Part shown: piece by piece, positions 25,001 to 34,035 of the stretch
Layout: each line of letters starts with the position of its first letter
Numbering within the stretch: position 1 is the first letter of the stretch
Origin: Deltaproteobacteria bacterium
GTDB lineage: Bacteria; Myxococcota; XYA12-FULL-58-9
Length of the DNA: 64,000 nt
Reading direction: 5' to 3'
Assembly (NCBI GenBank): GCA_016218825.1
Contig: JACRCV010000034.1
Coordinates: forward strand, 62,001 to 126,000
Notes under the pieces: model-generated
Told to the model about the DNA's origin: nothing
Databases searched by the model: none
Seen by the model: only the letters and a program-made list of their open reading frames with translations
Position numbers and translations under genes: made by a program

Positions 25001-28000
25001 GAGCGTCACCCGCGCGATCTGCGGCTTCTCGTCGAGCCAGGAAGAAGAGATCGCCACCGCCATCACCGCCGCGATCGTCGGCAGACGCGGCTACACCGCC
25101 GCAGCCCTGCGCTTTCAAGAACGCCGCCTCGAGCTCACCCGCCAGGCAGCGGGCGACGCCAAGACCGGGCCGCGGCTGCGCCTGGAGCTGATGCTGACCC
25201 TCGCGGCCACGGCGCGCGCTGCCGCGCACCGCGGCGAGCTCCTGCCGGCCCAGCGGCACTACGTCGAAGCGGCGACGATCGCCCTCGACGAGCTGCGCTT
25301 CGAGGACGTCGCCACGTTGCTGGCGTCGCTGGCGACGCTGTGGGGCTTTGCGCCCGAGAGCCGCGACCCGGAGAGCGCGGCCGCGGCCGAAGAGCTCGCG
25401 AACCGGGTGCTGAAGCGCGAGCCCGCCGTCGCCGTGGGCCTGCGGCGGCGCGTCGCCCATTGGCTGGCGCTGGCGCAGCTCGGCGACGTCTTCCGGCCCC
25501 CGGCGCAAAACGTCAGCTCGCCGGGTGATCGCCTTCAAGCCCATTTGAGCGCGCTCGACCGTCGGGTGGGCCGACTTCGAGACGCGGTCGCCGTGCTGCG
25601 CTCGAGCGTCGAAGCGCAAGGCGGCGACGGCGGATCGCTCGACCACCTCGAGGCGCTGCTCGGGGTCGCCGAGGCGCCGGCGGCCGGGGCGCGCGCCGCG
25701 GCGTTGGCGGCGGCACCCACGGACTGGCGCCGGTGCTTCGACCGGGCGCTGTGGGACAGGGCGAGCGACACTCCGGCGCCCGACCCCGCCTGGTTGGAGA
25801 AGGCGATCGCCGGGTTCGAGGGCGACTTGTCGCCGGCGCGCGCCCCGGAGCGGCCGGCGTTCATGGAGGCGGCGACCGAGCTGCTCGTGGCCCGGGGCGA
25901 AATCGAGCGCGCCTGGCGTCTGTTGGAGAAGGATCGGCTGCTGGAGCTGCGGCCGCAGCCGGCGCGGCTCGGCGACGGCGCGCTCGGCAAACGTTGGCGG
26001 GCGCTGCGGGCGGCGCGGGACGACAGCGCCAAGTACGCCGGCCTGCTGAAAGGCGCGGCCGCGGTGTTGCGGGCGCTCGAGGCGCGGCCGGCGGCGGTCG
26101 CCGACGTCCAAGCGGCGCTCGAAGGCGACGCGGTGCTCCTGCAGGCGTTCGGACCGGGCGCCGGCCACTGGCACTGGTTTGCGATCCGCGCCGACGGCGT
26201 GCACCACGTCGCGACGCCGGCGCCGCGCGCCGGAACGCTGCCGCCCAAGGTCGCCGACCAGCTGCTGCCGGCCGAGGCGAAGGCGAGCCTGTTGTACGTC
26301 GACAGCGGCGAGCTCGCCGACGTGCCGGCGTGGAGCCTGGTGTTGGGCGAGACCCAGCTCATCAGCCGCTTCGAGGTCAGCGAGGTGCTGTCGGCGACCT
26401 ACCTGGTGGCAGCGCGCGAGGCGCGCAAGCTCGGTGGCCAGGAGGCGTTGGTGTTGGGCGCGTCCCGCGAGCGCCGCGAGGTGACCGTCCTTCCGCGGTC
26501 GCAGGCGGACGCCGAGCGACTCAGGGCGCTCGGGGCTGCCAGTCGCCTCGTCGATCTGGCGCTCGCCGGGACCCTGGAGTCGAGCCGGTTCGCGGCGGCC
26601 GGCGCCGCGCAGGTGGTGTTCGCGACCGATCCGAAGATCGCGGTCGAGAACCGTATCGATCTGGATCAAATCGCCGCGCTCGAGCTGCCGGCGTCGTTGG
26701 CGCTCACCGACCACGTGACGCCCGCGGCCCGCGCCGCCCGCGCCGTGGCGCAGGCGTGGCTGTTTGCCGGGGTCGCCACGGCCGTCGTCGGTGACGGCAG
26801 CAACACCCAGGGCGGGGTGCTCGACGCCATGCTCGCCCAGCTCGGCGACGAACGGGTCTCGACCTTGTTCGCCGGCGAGGCGGTCGCCGGCCGCGCTTCG
26901 AGCTTGCGGCTCTTCGGCCATCGGGGCCTGAACGCCAAGGAGCGGGTGGACTTTGCGTTGGACAGCATCGTCCGCCTCGCGGGGCCCGGCCGGGCGGCCT
27001 TCGAGGCCGCGAAGACTCGGGGCGAGGCGTCGTTGTGGCTCGAGGCCAAGAGACTGTTCGGCGAGCTCGGCGACGCGCTCGCCTTCCTGCGGCGGCCGGA
27101 GTCCGCGGAGCTGTTGGCCAAGTCGAGTCACAAGTACGCCAAGGTGATGGCGCCGAACCTGAAGAAGAACGAGGTCGCGAACCAGAAGAACCTCGGCACC
27201 ATCCACATCGCGCTGAAGGAGGTGGACGACGCCGCCGCGCTCCAAGAGATGATGCTGCACGCCGCCGAGGCCGACGGTGACCAGAAGGGCACGGTGGAGG
27301 CCACCCGTGACCTCGGCGCGATCCTCTATAGCGGTAAGCGCTTCCCGGAGGCCGCGGCGGCGCTGCGGCGATGCACCGACCTGGCGGCCGAGATCGGCGA
27401 GCCCTTGCTGAAGGCCGACTGCCTGAAGAAGCTCGGCTCGGCGATGCGGGAGCTGTTCGACTACCAGGGCGCGGTGCGGGTCTACAACGAAGCGATCATG
27501 ATCTACGCCGCCAAGAAGCCCGTCGGTCAGGTGGAGGCCCGGCGCTACCTCGGGTTCCTCTACGCCGACGTCCTGAACAAGTACGACAAGGCGTTGGAGC
27601 AGTTCCAGGCGGCGCTGAGCGTCGCGCGGCTGGCGAAGCTCGACGACGACGTCATCGCGGTGTTGCTCGACATCGCCCGGGTCTACCGCTCGCGCGGCGA
27701 ATACGAGCCGGCCATCGCCCACGCGCAGGAGGCCGAGACGCTGTTGGGCTCGACGGAGCCGGCGGCGGCCGACCGCGCCAAGGTGTTCAAGGCGCGCGCC
27801 GACGTCGGGCTCGAGGTCGCGCGGATCTATTGGTACCGCGGCAACTACCGCCGCGCCCTCGACCGGCAACGGCAGGCGCTCGACGCCGCGCGCCGGGCGC
27901 CGGACGACTTCCGCGAGATCCAGGCGCTGAGCCTCGCCGGTCTCATCGCCCTCAACCAGGGCGAGCTCGACCGCGCCGAGAAGTCGATCGGCGCGGCGCT

Positions 28001-29822
28001 CGAGCTGTCGCGCCTCAAGGGCCGGCAGAGCGAAGAGGCGGCGCAGCTCAACAACTTGGGCATCGTGCTGCGCCAGGCCGGCCGGCTCGGCGAGGCGGTC
28101 GAGAAGTTCCGCGCCGCGCTAAAGATCGACGAGGAGCGCGGCAGCGTCGAGGGCCGCGCCTTCGATCTACGCAACCTCGCGGTGGCGCTGAACCGCCAGG
28201 ACGCCCGCGACGAGGCCGAGGCGCGCGTCGAGCAGGCGCTCGAGCTCAGCCGTGCGATCGGCAGCCAGTACAACGAGGTCCAGAGCCTGCTCGCCGCCGG
28301 TGAGATCCTCGAGGCCGAGCACGATCCACGGAGCCAACAGCGCTACGAAGAGGCGGTGACCCTGGCGCGCCGCACCGCGGTCGCCGAGGTCGAGTGGCGC
28401 GCGGTCTACGCGCTCGGACGGCTGGCGGTCGGCCGCAAGGAGCCGCAGGTCGCGCGCCGAGCGATGGAGCGGGCGCTCGCGGTCGCCGAGCGCTTGGGAC
28501 GAGGTCAGGCCGAGAGCAGCGCCGAGGTCAGCCGGGACGATCTGTACGCCGACGCCATAGCCCTGAGCATCGACGCCGGCGACCTGGGCGGCGCCTATCT
28601 GCTCACCGAGCGCGCCCGGGGACGCGCGATCCTGGACGTGCTCGCCACCCGGACCCTGGAGCTGCCGAGCCCGCGGGCCAAGACCCTGTTGGACGCCGAC
28701 CTGCAGGCCCAAGACGCCCACGCCGTGGCGCTGCGCGAAGCCGGCGCCGAGACCACGCCGAGCCTGCGCCAGGCCGAGGCGGCGCGCGTCGCCGCCCGCC
28801 AGGCCCTGCGCGCCGAGTTTCCGCGACTGGCGCGCCTGTTCACCATCGACCCGGTCGGACTCGACAAGCTCCAGGCCAAGCTCCCGGAGGGGACCACGGT
28901 CCTGTCGTACTTCGTCAGCCGCCGCCAGACCTACGCCATCGTCATCGATCGGCGCGAAGCGCACGCGTTCACGCTCGCCCCCGGGCTCGCCGAGCTGCGC
29001 GCCGCGGTTCAGGAGCTCAAGGACGGCCTCCGCGCCTTCGCCGCGGTCGACGACCGGCTCGCGGCTCTCGCGCACACCATCCTCGAGCCGCTGGCCGCAA
29101 CCTTGACGAGCACCAAGACCCTCGTCGTGCTGCCGCACGGGCCGCTGCACTACGTGCCCTTCGCTGCCCTGCCGCTCGGCGGCGCGCCGCTCGTCGAGCA
29201 CGTCGTCGTCAGCGTCGCGCCCTCCGGCTCGTCGTTCTTCGACACGTTGTCGGTCGTGGCGCGCGGTCGCGCCCGCACCATCAAGGCCCTGGCGCCCGAC
29301 AGCGATCTGGTGTTCGCGACCCTCGAGGCGACGGCGATCGGCGGTCCGGGCGCCTTGCTCGGCGCCGCCGCCACCGAGACCGCGCTGCGCGCCACCGTCG
29401 CCGATGCCGTCGACGTCGCGGCGCACGGCCGGCTCGACCCCCGCGATCCCCTGGCGAGCGCCCTCATGCTCGTGCGCTCGCCACAACACGACGGCAACCT
29501 CGAGGTCTCCGAGCTCTTCGCGCTGCCGTCGGTGCCGGCGCTGATGAGCCTGTCGGGATGCGACACCGAGGCGAGTGAGAGCCAGGGCAACGAATGGCTC
29601 GGGCTCGGCTCGGCGCTGCTCGCCGCCGGCGCGCGCTCGGTCGTCGCCAGCACCTCCCGAGTGTCCGACCTCGCCACCGCAGTGCTGATGAAGCGCTTCT
29701 ACCGCTTCAACCGCGAGCAGCCCACCGGCGAGGCCCTCCGCCAAGCCGCCCTCCTGGTCCGACGCTACTTCCCACACCCCGCCCACTGGGCCACCTTCGT
29801 GCTCATCGGCGACTACCGCTGA
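22059..29822 (+). CDS. Giant CHAT-domain lipoprotein with TolB-like propeller and TPRs
   Basis: 2,587 residues. Lipoprotein signal (ALLAAGC, Cys at about residue 25). A TolB/WD40-like beta-propeller (about 68-318) contains DGRTLYFTARAP-type blades. A long TPR region spans about 330-1315. A first CHAT-like region (about 1347-1635) lacks the catalytic His and Cys. A second TPR array covers about 1690-2170. The C-terminal CHAT domain (about 2278-2587) has both catalytic residues, His2456 in VAAHG and Cys2501 in LSGCDTEAS. CHAT domains are caspase-like Cys proteases. It is the last gene of an overlapping trio with AsmA-like and DUF1318-like proteins (ATGA start). Lipid anchoring would place the protease in the envelope rather than in the cytoplasm, which is unusual for CHAT. 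Target unknown. Confidence 0.87.
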   Translation: MRPAAPHTRPRFGAIAAALLAAGCAASAPQVPKANFPRPRDAVFQDPVPVVKTTYDDLYPSIVATCDLVAYAAKVDGNVDVYVRPLAGGAALRLTLHSADDIEPELSPDGRQVAWTAQAEDVKGDIWVMDVDGGNKRRLTDRSTADRAPTWAPDGRTLYFTARAPGGNADRVDAILVESGARRTVADDGRDPAVSSDGRVLFYVSPDDRVRPRIFARRLADGRIAAVTDGAYLEGFPRLARGVRPATLLFTRWVDDQTGDGAVDADDPPSLWSVVVADGIFAGTPPATPRPLTAGEGGEIFVSVAGDWMVYTAVGNQDLEIYALPLHGAIHSAAGAEAVLAAARAQDNPAFKRLALRYLVATAPTFAASARYELARELFERGRLADAIEELQRVIAAAGQDLIAGVASIEVERLRLLILLRGVLVVREEAERRYAHEREAAINAIVERYPREPRVATRAAVTLAEVAAALGQRQRALRVFEAVAKDPAAPAEDRARAADRLGELYDSLQDPEALARVSTLCLRHFGTERFYARRAADRLVAAARRGVGMSPMAGLQQLAATHADLPLLVARATVALAIEQELSAHSTAALATWRRIATALAVDRETQAEALITLGEAAQRSGDQAEALKAYEQILSEFPERPALRSRAQRGASRMAFAKARGEEAQGDFKAARDSYARLLQADRESVLAHRRYIALSARLHRLPEVLAAYRAAAAGDPRDKLAHYGHGYALTFVTPPPLADAEREIATSLTLDPRFAAGHLTLGWIREQRDRADPRGGWLEKAADSYETARTLVDELSDPELYAAAQLNRGNALTALGKTDDAFAAYLARELSTAAFDDPRTELLFRESFARVALRQGEYDVALDMAYVGLSLSKKLAGRPRVGALTGLVGVVNLLTASYADAASWLHKAREHYAGRRDWVRMIPMLRGEALALEASGRYDEALTVLATLLGHLAKDEGPGPLTRCWPSSFFEQQVPANALSVTRAICGFSSSQEEEIATAITAAIVGRRGYTAAALRFQERRLELTRQAAGDAKTGPRLRLELMLTLAATARAAAHRGELLPAQRHYVEAATIALDELRFEDVATLLASLATLWGFAPESRDPESAAAAEELANRVLKREPAVAVGLRRRVAHWLALAQLGDVFRPPAQNVSSPGDRLQAHLSALDRRVGRLRDAVAVLRSSVEAQGGDGGSLDHLEALLGVAEAPAAGARAAALAAAPTDWRRCFDRALWDRASDTPAPDPAWLEKAIAGFEGDLSPARAPERPAFMEAATELLVARGEIERAWRLLEKDRLLELRPQPARLGDGALGKRWRALRAARDDSAKYAGLLKGAAAVLRALEARPAAVADVQAALEGDAVLLQAFGPGAGHWHWFAIRADGVHHVATPAPRAGTLPPKVADQLLPAEAKASLLYVDSGELADVPAWSLVLGETQLISRFEVSEVLSATYLVAAREARKLGGQEALVLGASRERREVTVLPRSQADAERLRALGAASRLVDLALAGTLESSRFAAAGAAQVVFATDPKIAVENRIDLDQIAALELPASLALTDHVTPAARAARAVAQAWLFAGVATAVVGDGSNTQGGVLDAMLAQLGDERVSTLFAGEAVAGRASSLRLFGHRGLNAKERVDFALDSIVRLAGPGRAAFEAAKTRGEASLWLEAKRLFGELGDALAFLRRPESAELLAKSSHKYAKVMAPNLKKNEVANQKNLGTIHIALKEVDDAAALQEMMLHAAEADGDQKGTVEATRDLGAILYSGKRFPEAAAALRRCTDLAAEIGEPLLKADCLKKLGSAMRELFDYQGAVRVYNEAIMIYAAKKPVGQVEARRYLGFLYADVLNKYDKALEQFQAALSVARLAKLDDDVIAVLLDIARVYRSRGEYEPAIAHAQEAETLLGSTEPAAADRAKVFKARADVGLEVARIYWYRGNYRRALDRQRQALDAARRAPDDFREIQALSLAGLIALNQGELDRAEKSIGAALELSRLKGRQSEEAAQLNNLGIVLRQAGRLGEAVEKFRAALKIDEERGSVEGRAFDLRNLAVALNRQDARDEAEARVEQALELSRAIGSQYNEVQSLLAAGEILEAEHDPRSQQRYEEAVTLARRTAVAEVEWRAVYALGRLAVGRKEPQVARRAMERALAVAERLGRGQAESSAEVSRDDLYADAIALSIDAGDLGGAYLLTERARGRAILDVLATRTLELPSPRAKTLLDADLQAQDAHAVALREAGAETTPSLRQAEAARVAARQALRAEFPRLARLFTIDPVGLDKLQAKLPEGTTVLSYFVSRRQTYAIVIDRREAHAFTLAPGLAELRAAVQELKDGLRAFAAVDDRLAALAHTILEPLAATLTSTKTLVVLPHGPLHYVPFAALPLGGAPLVEHVVVSVAPSGSSFFDTLSVVARGRARTIKALAPDSDLVFATLEATAIGGPGALLGAAATETALRATVADAVDVAAHGRLDPRDPLASALMLVRSPQHDGNLEVSELFALPSVPALMSLSGCDTEASESQGNEWLGLGSALLAAGARSVVASTSRVSDLATAVLMKRFYRFNREQPTGEALRQAALLVRRYFPHPAHWATFVLIGDYR

Positions 29823-30011
29823 GAGCCGTTCGGTCCCCACCCCTGGTCACAACGGTGCCCGCTTGCCCCATCGCCCACCGCGGACACCCGCCACGGCCCG
29901 CCGCCACCTGTCCAACAGCATAGATTTGTTGAGCTTCTCTCAAACGCCAAAGCCTCGGATGCCCGCCATCGATAGCGTGCCGCTGGTCTGGTCTTTGCAG
30001 CGTCGGTTGCC

Positions 30012-31484
30012 ATGCGTCAGGCGCGCCTTGTTCGTGGTGGTGGGCAAGTGGGGTACAGGGCGGCGGCGCTGTTGGCGGCGAGCTCGGTTTTCGGGGGTTG
30101 CGGGGACGGTGCGGAAGGCGAGCCCGAGTTCGTGCTGGCCGAGGGCGCCGAAGGGGCCATGATCTACGGCACCAACGCGACCGAGCCCAAGTACGACGCC
30201 GTCGGCGCGATGCTGGCGGTCACCGCCGTGAATCCAGACGGCTCGATCGCGCTGCGGCCGTTCTGTTCGGGCACCCTGATCGCGCCGCGCATCTACGTCA
30301 CCGCCGCGCATTGCGTCGCGCCGGGGTTTGGCGCCGACAACGGCCGCATCTACTTCGGGGATGAGATCAAGAGTCCGCTCAGCCAGTACGGGCAGCTGGT
30401 CAAGGTGCGCTCGGCAACGGCCCATCCGAGCTACGACCCGAACGTCGTGAAGAACGACATCGCGCTCGTGGAGCTCGCGACCGTGCCGGCCGGCATCACG
30501 CCGATTCCGCGTTTGACTCCGGCGCTGGGCCTGAGCGCGAGCGACATCGACAAGAGCGTGCGCTTCCTCGGCTTCGGCCTGACCGAGGAGAGCTACCTCG
30601 GCAGCCGGCCGTTCGAGATGTGGATCAAACGGTGGGCTCGAGACCCGATCGCCGACGTCTGTGTCGCCGCCGGTGGCTGCTACTCCAATTGGCTCGGCGA
30701 CAACCTGATGCCCTACACCTACCTCTACGACCACGCGACCGGCGGCCCCTGTCACGGCGACTCCGGTGGGCCCGGGCTCGTCACCCGCGCCGGCGTCGAG
30801 TACGTGGCCGGCGTGACGTCGGTCGGCATCGGACCGGTGTGGCCCGGGGACCCGAATCTCTCCGACTGCCTGCACACCGTCGCCGGCACCCAGACCATCG
30901 TCGATCGCTTCGACCCCTGGGTCCAAGCCTTCATCGACCAGCGCGACCCGTGCAAAGCGACCACCACCCACTGCGACCCGCTCGCCGGTTGCAGCGACGC
31001 CGGCGACGGCACCGCCAAGTGCGGCCCGTGCCCCGCCGGCTACCAGGACGTGAACGGCGACGGCAGCAGCTGTCGCGACATCGACGAGTGCGCCGCCGGC
31101 ACCGACACCTGTGACGCGCACGCGGTGTGCGCCAACACCGCGGGGAGCTTCGGCTGCGCCTGCGCCACCGGTTACGAGGGCAACGGCCACACCTGCAGCG
31201 ACATCGACGAGTGCGGCCGCAATCCGCAGGCGTGCGCCGCGCCGCTCATCTGCGTGAACACCGCGGGCGCGTTCTCCTGTGTCGCGAGCCCGCCGCCGCC
31301 ACCGACCGATCCGTCCGGCCCGCCGCCGCCGGGGGCCAAGAGCTCGTCCGCGCTCCCGGGTGCGCCGGCGTGCGGCGACGACTGCACCAGCGTCAGTCAG
31401 AGCAGCTGCAGCGCGGTCTCGGCCTCGAGCGCGGCGATCTGGGTGCTGGTGCCGGTGTTCTTCCGGTCGCGGCGCCGCGCGTAG
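30012..31484 (+). CDS. Secreted trypsin-like serine protease with EGF modules and MYXO-CTERM-like tail
   Basis: 490 residues. The N-terminal signal ends SSVFGGC, a possible lipobox. A chymotrypsin-fold protease domain (about 50-315) has His100 (TAAHC), Asp149 (NDIALVEL) and Ser251 (GDSGGP). Two calcium-binding EGF-like modules follow (about 355-425; each starts DIDEC). A Pro-rich spacer comes next, then a Cys-containing C-terminal tail with a transmembrane stretch and a terminal RSRRRA, as in MYXO-CTERM sorting signals. It is an extracellular or surface protease. Having both a lipobox and a C-terminal sorting tail is odd. No strong ribosome site precedes the ATG at 30012. It converges with the polyferredoxin gene across a palindrome. 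Confidence 0.88.
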   Translation: MRQARLVRGGGQVGYRAAALLAASSVFGGCGDGAEGEPEFVLAEGAEGAMIYGTNATEPKYDAVGAMLAVTAVNPDGSIALRPFCSGTLIAPRIYVTAAHCVAPGFGADNGRIYFGDEIKSPLSQYGQLVKVRSATAHPSYDPNVVKNDIALVELATVPAGITPIPRLTPALGLSASDIDKSVRFLGFGLTEESYLGSRPFEMWIKRWARDPIADVCVAAGGCYSNWLGDNLMPYTYLYDHATGGPCHGDSGGPGLVTRAGVEYVAGVTSVGIGPVWPGDPNLSDCLHTVAGTQTIVDRFDPWVQAFIDQRDPCKATTTHCDPLAGCSDAGDGTAKCGPCPAGYQDVNGDGSSCRDIDECAAGTDTCDAHAVCANTAGSFGCACATGYEGNGHTCSDIDECGRNPQACAAPLICVNTAGAFSCVASPPPPPTDPSGPPPPGAKSSSALPGAPACGDDCTSVSQSSCSAVSASSAAIWVLVPVFFRSRRRA

Positions 31485-31496
31485 CGCGCGCGCTAC
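31481..31496. repeat. 16-bp perfect palindrome containing both convergent stop codons
   Basis: GTAGCGCGCGCGCTAC equals its own reverse complement. It contains the TAG of the protease gene (31482-31484) and the TAG of the polyferredoxin gene (31493-31495 read on the minus strand). It could form a hairpin in either transcript. It has no T-tract, so termination is uncertain. Confidence 0.6.
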
Positions 31497-33004
31497 ACCC
31501 GGCCGCCGGTGAGCATGATGCGGTTCTTGGCGCTGCGGCTCTCGCCGACCGAGGTCACGCGGATCGCGGCCTCGTCGTAGACCGGACAGTGATTCTCGCA
31601 CACCCCGCAGCCGACGCAGCGGTCGAGATCGACGAACGGCCGCTTCAAGGTCTTGCTGCTGCCGTCGCGGGTCACCACGGTCTCGAGCTTGAAGTAGACC
31701 GCCTTCGGCGAGGTCGGGCAGACCTCCTCGCAGACGATGCACGCGGTGTCCATCGCCCAGGGCAGGCAGCGGCCGCGGTCGATGAAGGCCGAGCCGATGC
31801 GCACCGGCTCCTGATGTGGCGGCTTGCCCACCTTCTTCAACACCGTCAGCGGCGCGATGGCGCCGGTGGGGCAGACCGCGGAGCACAGCACGCAGAGGTT
31901 CTCGCAGTAGCCGAGGCGCGGCACCAAGATCGGGGTCCACAGGCCTTCGAGCCCGGCCTCGGTGAGCGTCGGCTGCAGGCCGCCGGTGGGACAGGCCTTC
32001 ATGCAGACGCCGCACTTGATGCAGCGGGCCAGGAAGTCGGGCTCGTCGAGGGCGCCCGGCGGCCGGATCCGAAGCGGGCTCGGCCGCGGCTCGCTGCCGC
32101 TCCCGGCGCGCAACAGCGGCACCGCCAACAAGCCTCCGAGCGCGGCAGTGAGCGTGCGCCGGCGCGTCAGGTCGAGGCGGTCGGTCGTGAGCTCGGGGGA
32201 CGGCAAGAAGCCGTAGCGGATGCCGTCGCGCGGACAGCGCCCCTGACAGTTCAGGCACAGCATGCACTCGGAGACCCTGAGCGTGCCGTGCGGCTCGGCG
32301 GCGCCCTGGCAATCGGCGCCGCAGGCGTTGCAGTCTTTGCACTTGTCGGGGTCCTTCTGCAGCCGGAAGAGCGCGAAGCGCGACAGCAGGCCCAGGAGCG
32401 CGCCGAGGGGGCACAGCAGCCGGCAGTAGAGGCGCGGGATCCAGAGGTTCATCGCCAGCGCGGCGATGAAGAGGATCGCGATCACGCCGCCGAACGAGAA
32501 GTGCCGCGTGCCCTGATAGACGCCGTACGCGGTGTTGTCGGCGGCCGGCATCACCACCGTGGTGAAGGCGCGCCAAATGAAGGCGATCGGATCCAACAGG
32601 CCGATCTGGGCGCTGCCGCAGACCGCGGCGACCAGGAAGCCGACGAGCAGGTAGTACTTCAGGGTGTAGGCGGGGCGCGGGGCGTTGAGCTTCACCCGAT
32701 CGGGGACGCGGCGGAGCTTTCCCACCCAGCCGAAGAAGTGATGCAGCGTGCCCATCGGGCAGATCCAGCCGCAAAAGAACCGGCCCATCACCAGCGTCAG
32801 CACGATGAGCGGTAGGCTCCAGGCGAGGGTGACGAAGAGCGTGTGGCCGGCGAGCGCGGTGGCGATCGCCACCAGCGGGTCGAAGCCCAGGAACCACTCC
32901 ACCGGGTAGCCGCTGATGAACGAGATCGTGGTCACGCCGACGAGAAAGAGGAACAGCGCCAGGAAGGTCGCTTGGTAGACGCGGCGCAGCCAGAGGTAGC
33001 GCAT
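31493..33004 (-). CDS. NapH/NapG-like membrane polyferredoxin
   Basis: 503 residues. The N-terminal part has about five transmembrane helices with two CxxxCP motifs (Cys78/Cys82 and Cys194/Cys198), as in NapH/MauN/NosR-type proteins. Then come two 4Fe-4S clusters (Cys222/225/228/232 and 247/250/253/257). A Tat-like RRR plus hydrophobic stretch follows (281-300). Four further Cys groups (328-338, 367-378, 413-429, 463-473) resemble NapG. It looks like a NapH membrane half fused to a NapG-like ferredoxin half. The family passes electrons between quinol and periplasmic acceptors. It begins 2 nt after the DUF362-A stop, in an operon DUF6599-DUF362-polyferredoxin. The partner oxidoreductase is not visible. 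Confidence 0.87.
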   Translation of the reverse strand: MRYLWLRRVYQATFLALFLFLVGVTTISFISGYPVEWFLGFDPLVAIATALAGHTLFVTLAWSLPLIVLTLVMGRFFCGWICPMGTLHHFFGWVGKLRRVPDRVKLNAPRPAYTLKYYLLVGFLVAAVCGSAQIGLLDPIAFIWRAFTTVVMPAADNTAYGVYQGTRHFSFGGVIAILFIAALAMNLWIPRLYCRLLCPLGALLGLLSRFALFRLQKDPDKCKDCNACGADCQGAAEPHGTLRVSECMLCLNCQGRCPRDGIRYGFLPSPELTTDRLDLTRRRTLTAALGGLLAVPLLRAGSGSEPRPSPLRIRPPGALDEPDFLARCIKCGVCMKACPTGGLQPTLTEAGLEGLWTPILVPRLGYCENLCVLCSAVCPTGAIAPLTVLKKVGKPPHQEPVRIGSAFIDRGRCLPWAMDTACIVCEEVCPTSPKAVYFKLETVVTRDGSSKTLKRPFVDLDRCVGCGVCENHCPVYDEAAIRVTSVGESRSAKNRIMLTGGRV

Positions 33005-33006
33005 CG

Positions 33007-34035
33007 TTAGAGCTCGACCCGCTTCAGGCTCTTGTAGTCGAGGGTGCCGATGCCGGCGGCCACGGCGCGCGCCAAGAAGCCGAGCTCGCTCGGGCTCCGA
33101 TTCAAGAAGCCGGCGCCGAAGGCGTCGAGCGCCACCTCGTCCACGCCGACCGCGACGGTGTCGAAGCGCTTGACGTCGTCGAGGCTGCCGCCGGTGGGGC
33201 CGTTCGCCAAGAGCACTCGGGTCGCGTCGAGAATCGTCAGGGTGGGCTTCATCATCGCGGCGAGGTCGGCGATCGATTGATCGATCTCCTGGTGCAAGCG
33301 CACCCGATGGCCGCCGATGACGCCGTACCAGTTCTTCAGGCTCATCGTCGCGTTGGTGAGGCCGTGGTGCTTGACGATCGGCATGTTGATGATCTTGTCG
33401 GCATCCACGAACGGCCAGAACACCTCGGCGGTCTGCAAGACGCGGCCCCCCACCGCGACCGCGCGAAAGCCCGTGCTGCCGGGCAGCACGACCTTGGCAC
33501 CGGCGGCCTTCGCCGCGGCCTCGATCCCGGAGCGCGCGAAGCACTGCTCGACCTTGTTGACCGACACGTCGGTCACCCAGACCTCTTTGGCGCCCAGCGT
33601 GACGCACTGGCGCACCACCTCGGCGACGAGCTCGGGGTTGGTGTTCGCGGCCTGCTCCGGCAGCCGGTTCCAGCCGACGTTCGGCTTCACCACGACCCGT
33701 TCGCCCGGCTTGATGAAGGTCTCCAAGCCGCCCATCGCTTTGAGCGCCTTGCGCACGTTCTCGACCGCGTCCGGCCCTCTGGCGATCGCCATGTCGACCG
33801 CGCCGGCGGGGCGCGCGATGCGATGGTCGCGCATCTTGATCAGCGGCTCGGCGCGGGCGGTCTCGCGGTCGTAGAGCCAGGTGCCGAGGCCGAGGGTGGC
33901 GAGGGCGGCGACCGAGGTCTGCGCGATCTTCGACGTGATCTCGCGGCGCGTATAGGCCCGGGGCTTGCCGGCATTGTCGGCGGCGCGTTGCAGCGCGTCG
34001 GCGAGGGGCAGATCGGGGTTGTTCTTCCGTGTCAT
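33007..34035 (-). CDS. DUF362 protein A, Tat-exported type
   Basis: 342 residues. The N-terminus has a twin-arginine (TRREITSK, about residue 30) and a hydrophobic stretch. The DUF362 core carries KPNVGWNRLPEQAAN, VTDVS, MPIVKHH, LKNWYG and a terminal ILDATRVLLANGPTGG. DUF362 proteins are an uncharacterised family often found beside iron-sulphur proteins; a metal or cofactor role is suspected but unproven. The ATG overlaps the upstream DUF6599 stop (ATGA), and the gene is followed by the polyferredoxin after 2 nt, so the three are one transcription unit. Confidence 0.84.
   Translation of the reverse strand: MTRKNNPDLPLADALQRAADNAGKPRAYTRREITSKIAQTSVAALATLGLGTWLYDRETARAEPLIKMRDHRIARPAGAVDMAIARGPDAVENVRKALKAMGGLETFIKPGERVVVKPNVGWNRLPEQAANTNPELVAEVVRQCVTLGAKEVWVTDVSVNKVEQCFARSGIEAAAKAAGAKVVLPGSTGFRAVAVGGRVLQTAEVFWPFVDADKIINMPIVKHHGLTNATMSLKNWYGVIGGHRVRLHQEIDQSIADLAAMMKPTLTILDATRVLLANGPTGGSLDDVKRFDTVAVGVDEVALDAFGAGFLNRSPSELGFLARAVAAGIGTLDYKSLKRVEL

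Noticed and set aside
22113-27869. About 1,900-codon open frame on the minus strand opposite the CHAT gene
   Set aside because: Composition is shadow-like, with no promoter, ribosome site or family motif; the plus strand holds an obvious lipoprotein with domains.
29929-29943. Short inverted repeat TTGAG-N5-CTCAA as a terminator after the CHAT gene
   Set aside because: Five-base stem without a T-tract; too weak to support.
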